Shown: positions 63,701 through 64,000 of the stretch, piece after piece | How positions within the stretch are numbered: the stretch's first letter is position 1 | Layout: every line of letters starts with the position of its first letter | DNA from: Otis tarda | Lineage: Eukaryota > Chordata > Aves > Otidiformes > Otididae | Direction of reading: 5' to 3' | DNA length: 64,000 nt | Assembly: GCA_026413225.1 (NCBI GenBank) | Contig: CM048553.1 | Location: 146,437,690-146,501,689 of the forward strand | Position numbers and translations under genes: made by a program | Notes under the pieces: generated by a model | Told to the model about the DNA's origin: nothing | The model's input: the letters and a program-made list of their open reading frames with translations, nothing else | The model's database searches: none

Positions 63701-64000
63701 CTCAGTGGTGATCCTAATATCCAATCTTGGTATCAGATAACAGTGCAGGATTGCGGAGGAAGTCTGGCTAAGCACTATGCAAAGTGTTTTTCTTCAACAT
63801 ACGTATAGTCCAGTCTTCAATATACAGTCCAGTATATTTCTGATTAAAAAAAAAAAACAAACAAACAAAACCCACTCTCTTTCCTTTATGCATGAGCAAT
63901 TGAACTGTCAGGATGATGGCCTAGAAATAAATAGACTCCAGGTTTGTTGTTTTGGGATTTTTTATTGGCAGGTGGTCCTTTAAATTGACAGAAATAGACC
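60771..64000. other. AT-rich unique sequence, no gene recognised
   Basis: T tracts occur near 60893-60915, and an A / CAAA tract occurs at 63847-63871. A more even-composition segment at about 63050-63420 might be conserved non-coding DNA. Open frames are below 70 codons without a recognisable domain. Confidence 0.5.

Noticed and set aside
1..64000. CRISPR array, operon or bacterial-type mobile system
   Set aside because: There are no regularly spaced repeats, no closely packed genes and no ribosome-binding sites. The sequence is clearly vertebrate, of avian type.

Overview
The window looks like non-coding DNA from a bird genome. It carries at least ten CR1 LINE pieces, several ending in the CR1 3' octamer repeat (ATTCTATG-type), and eight or nine LTR pieces of types common in birds. 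The unique sequence between them is AT-rich. I recognise no conventional host gene, exon, tRNA or rRNA. I read it as a gene desert or the inside of a very large intron, and cannot tell which from sequence alone. I do not name a species.

Layout: 1-5.0 kb is AT-rich unique sequence with one old CR1 fragment (1.93-2.28 kb). At 5.05-7.31 kb a 1.1-kb LTR sits inside an antisense LTR of the same family, with a perfect 5-bp target duplication. At 8.3-10.5 kb there is an old LTR fragment, an LTR of a second family and a decayed CR1. From 10.5 to 17.96 kb the sequence is unique. A CR1 with an internal deletion and an antisense LTR fill 17.96-20.0 kb. From 20 to 25.6 kb the sequence is unique apart from a pair of perfect hairpins near 24.93 kb. 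At 25.6-30.66 kb there is a dense cluster: a CR1 stub, two LTRs and two young CR1 copies. The second young copy keeps an uninterrupted reverse transcriptase to C-terminus reading frame. From 30.7 to 59.1 kb the sequence is mostly unique, with a CR1 tail at 33.1 kb, an old CR1 at 38.7 kb, a truncated LTR at 47.25 kb and a good CTCF-type motif at 57.87 kb. At 59.1-60.77 kb an old CR1 is split by a 401-bp solo LTR and followed tail-to-tail by another CR1. The last 3 kb is unique.

The only protein-coding signal is the CR1 ORF2. All LTRs appear to be solo or fragmentary: no primer-binding site, gag, pol or env was found next to any of them. The main LTR family (family A here) has TG...CA ends and 5-bp target duplications in two clean cases, which fits an ERVL-type (class III) element. 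It also carries a TATA-like box, a splice-donor-like site and a late AATAAA. I found no evidence of a new multi-gene system. The most interesting items are the structure and nesting of the LTRs, the deleted mini-LTR and the tandem hairpins.
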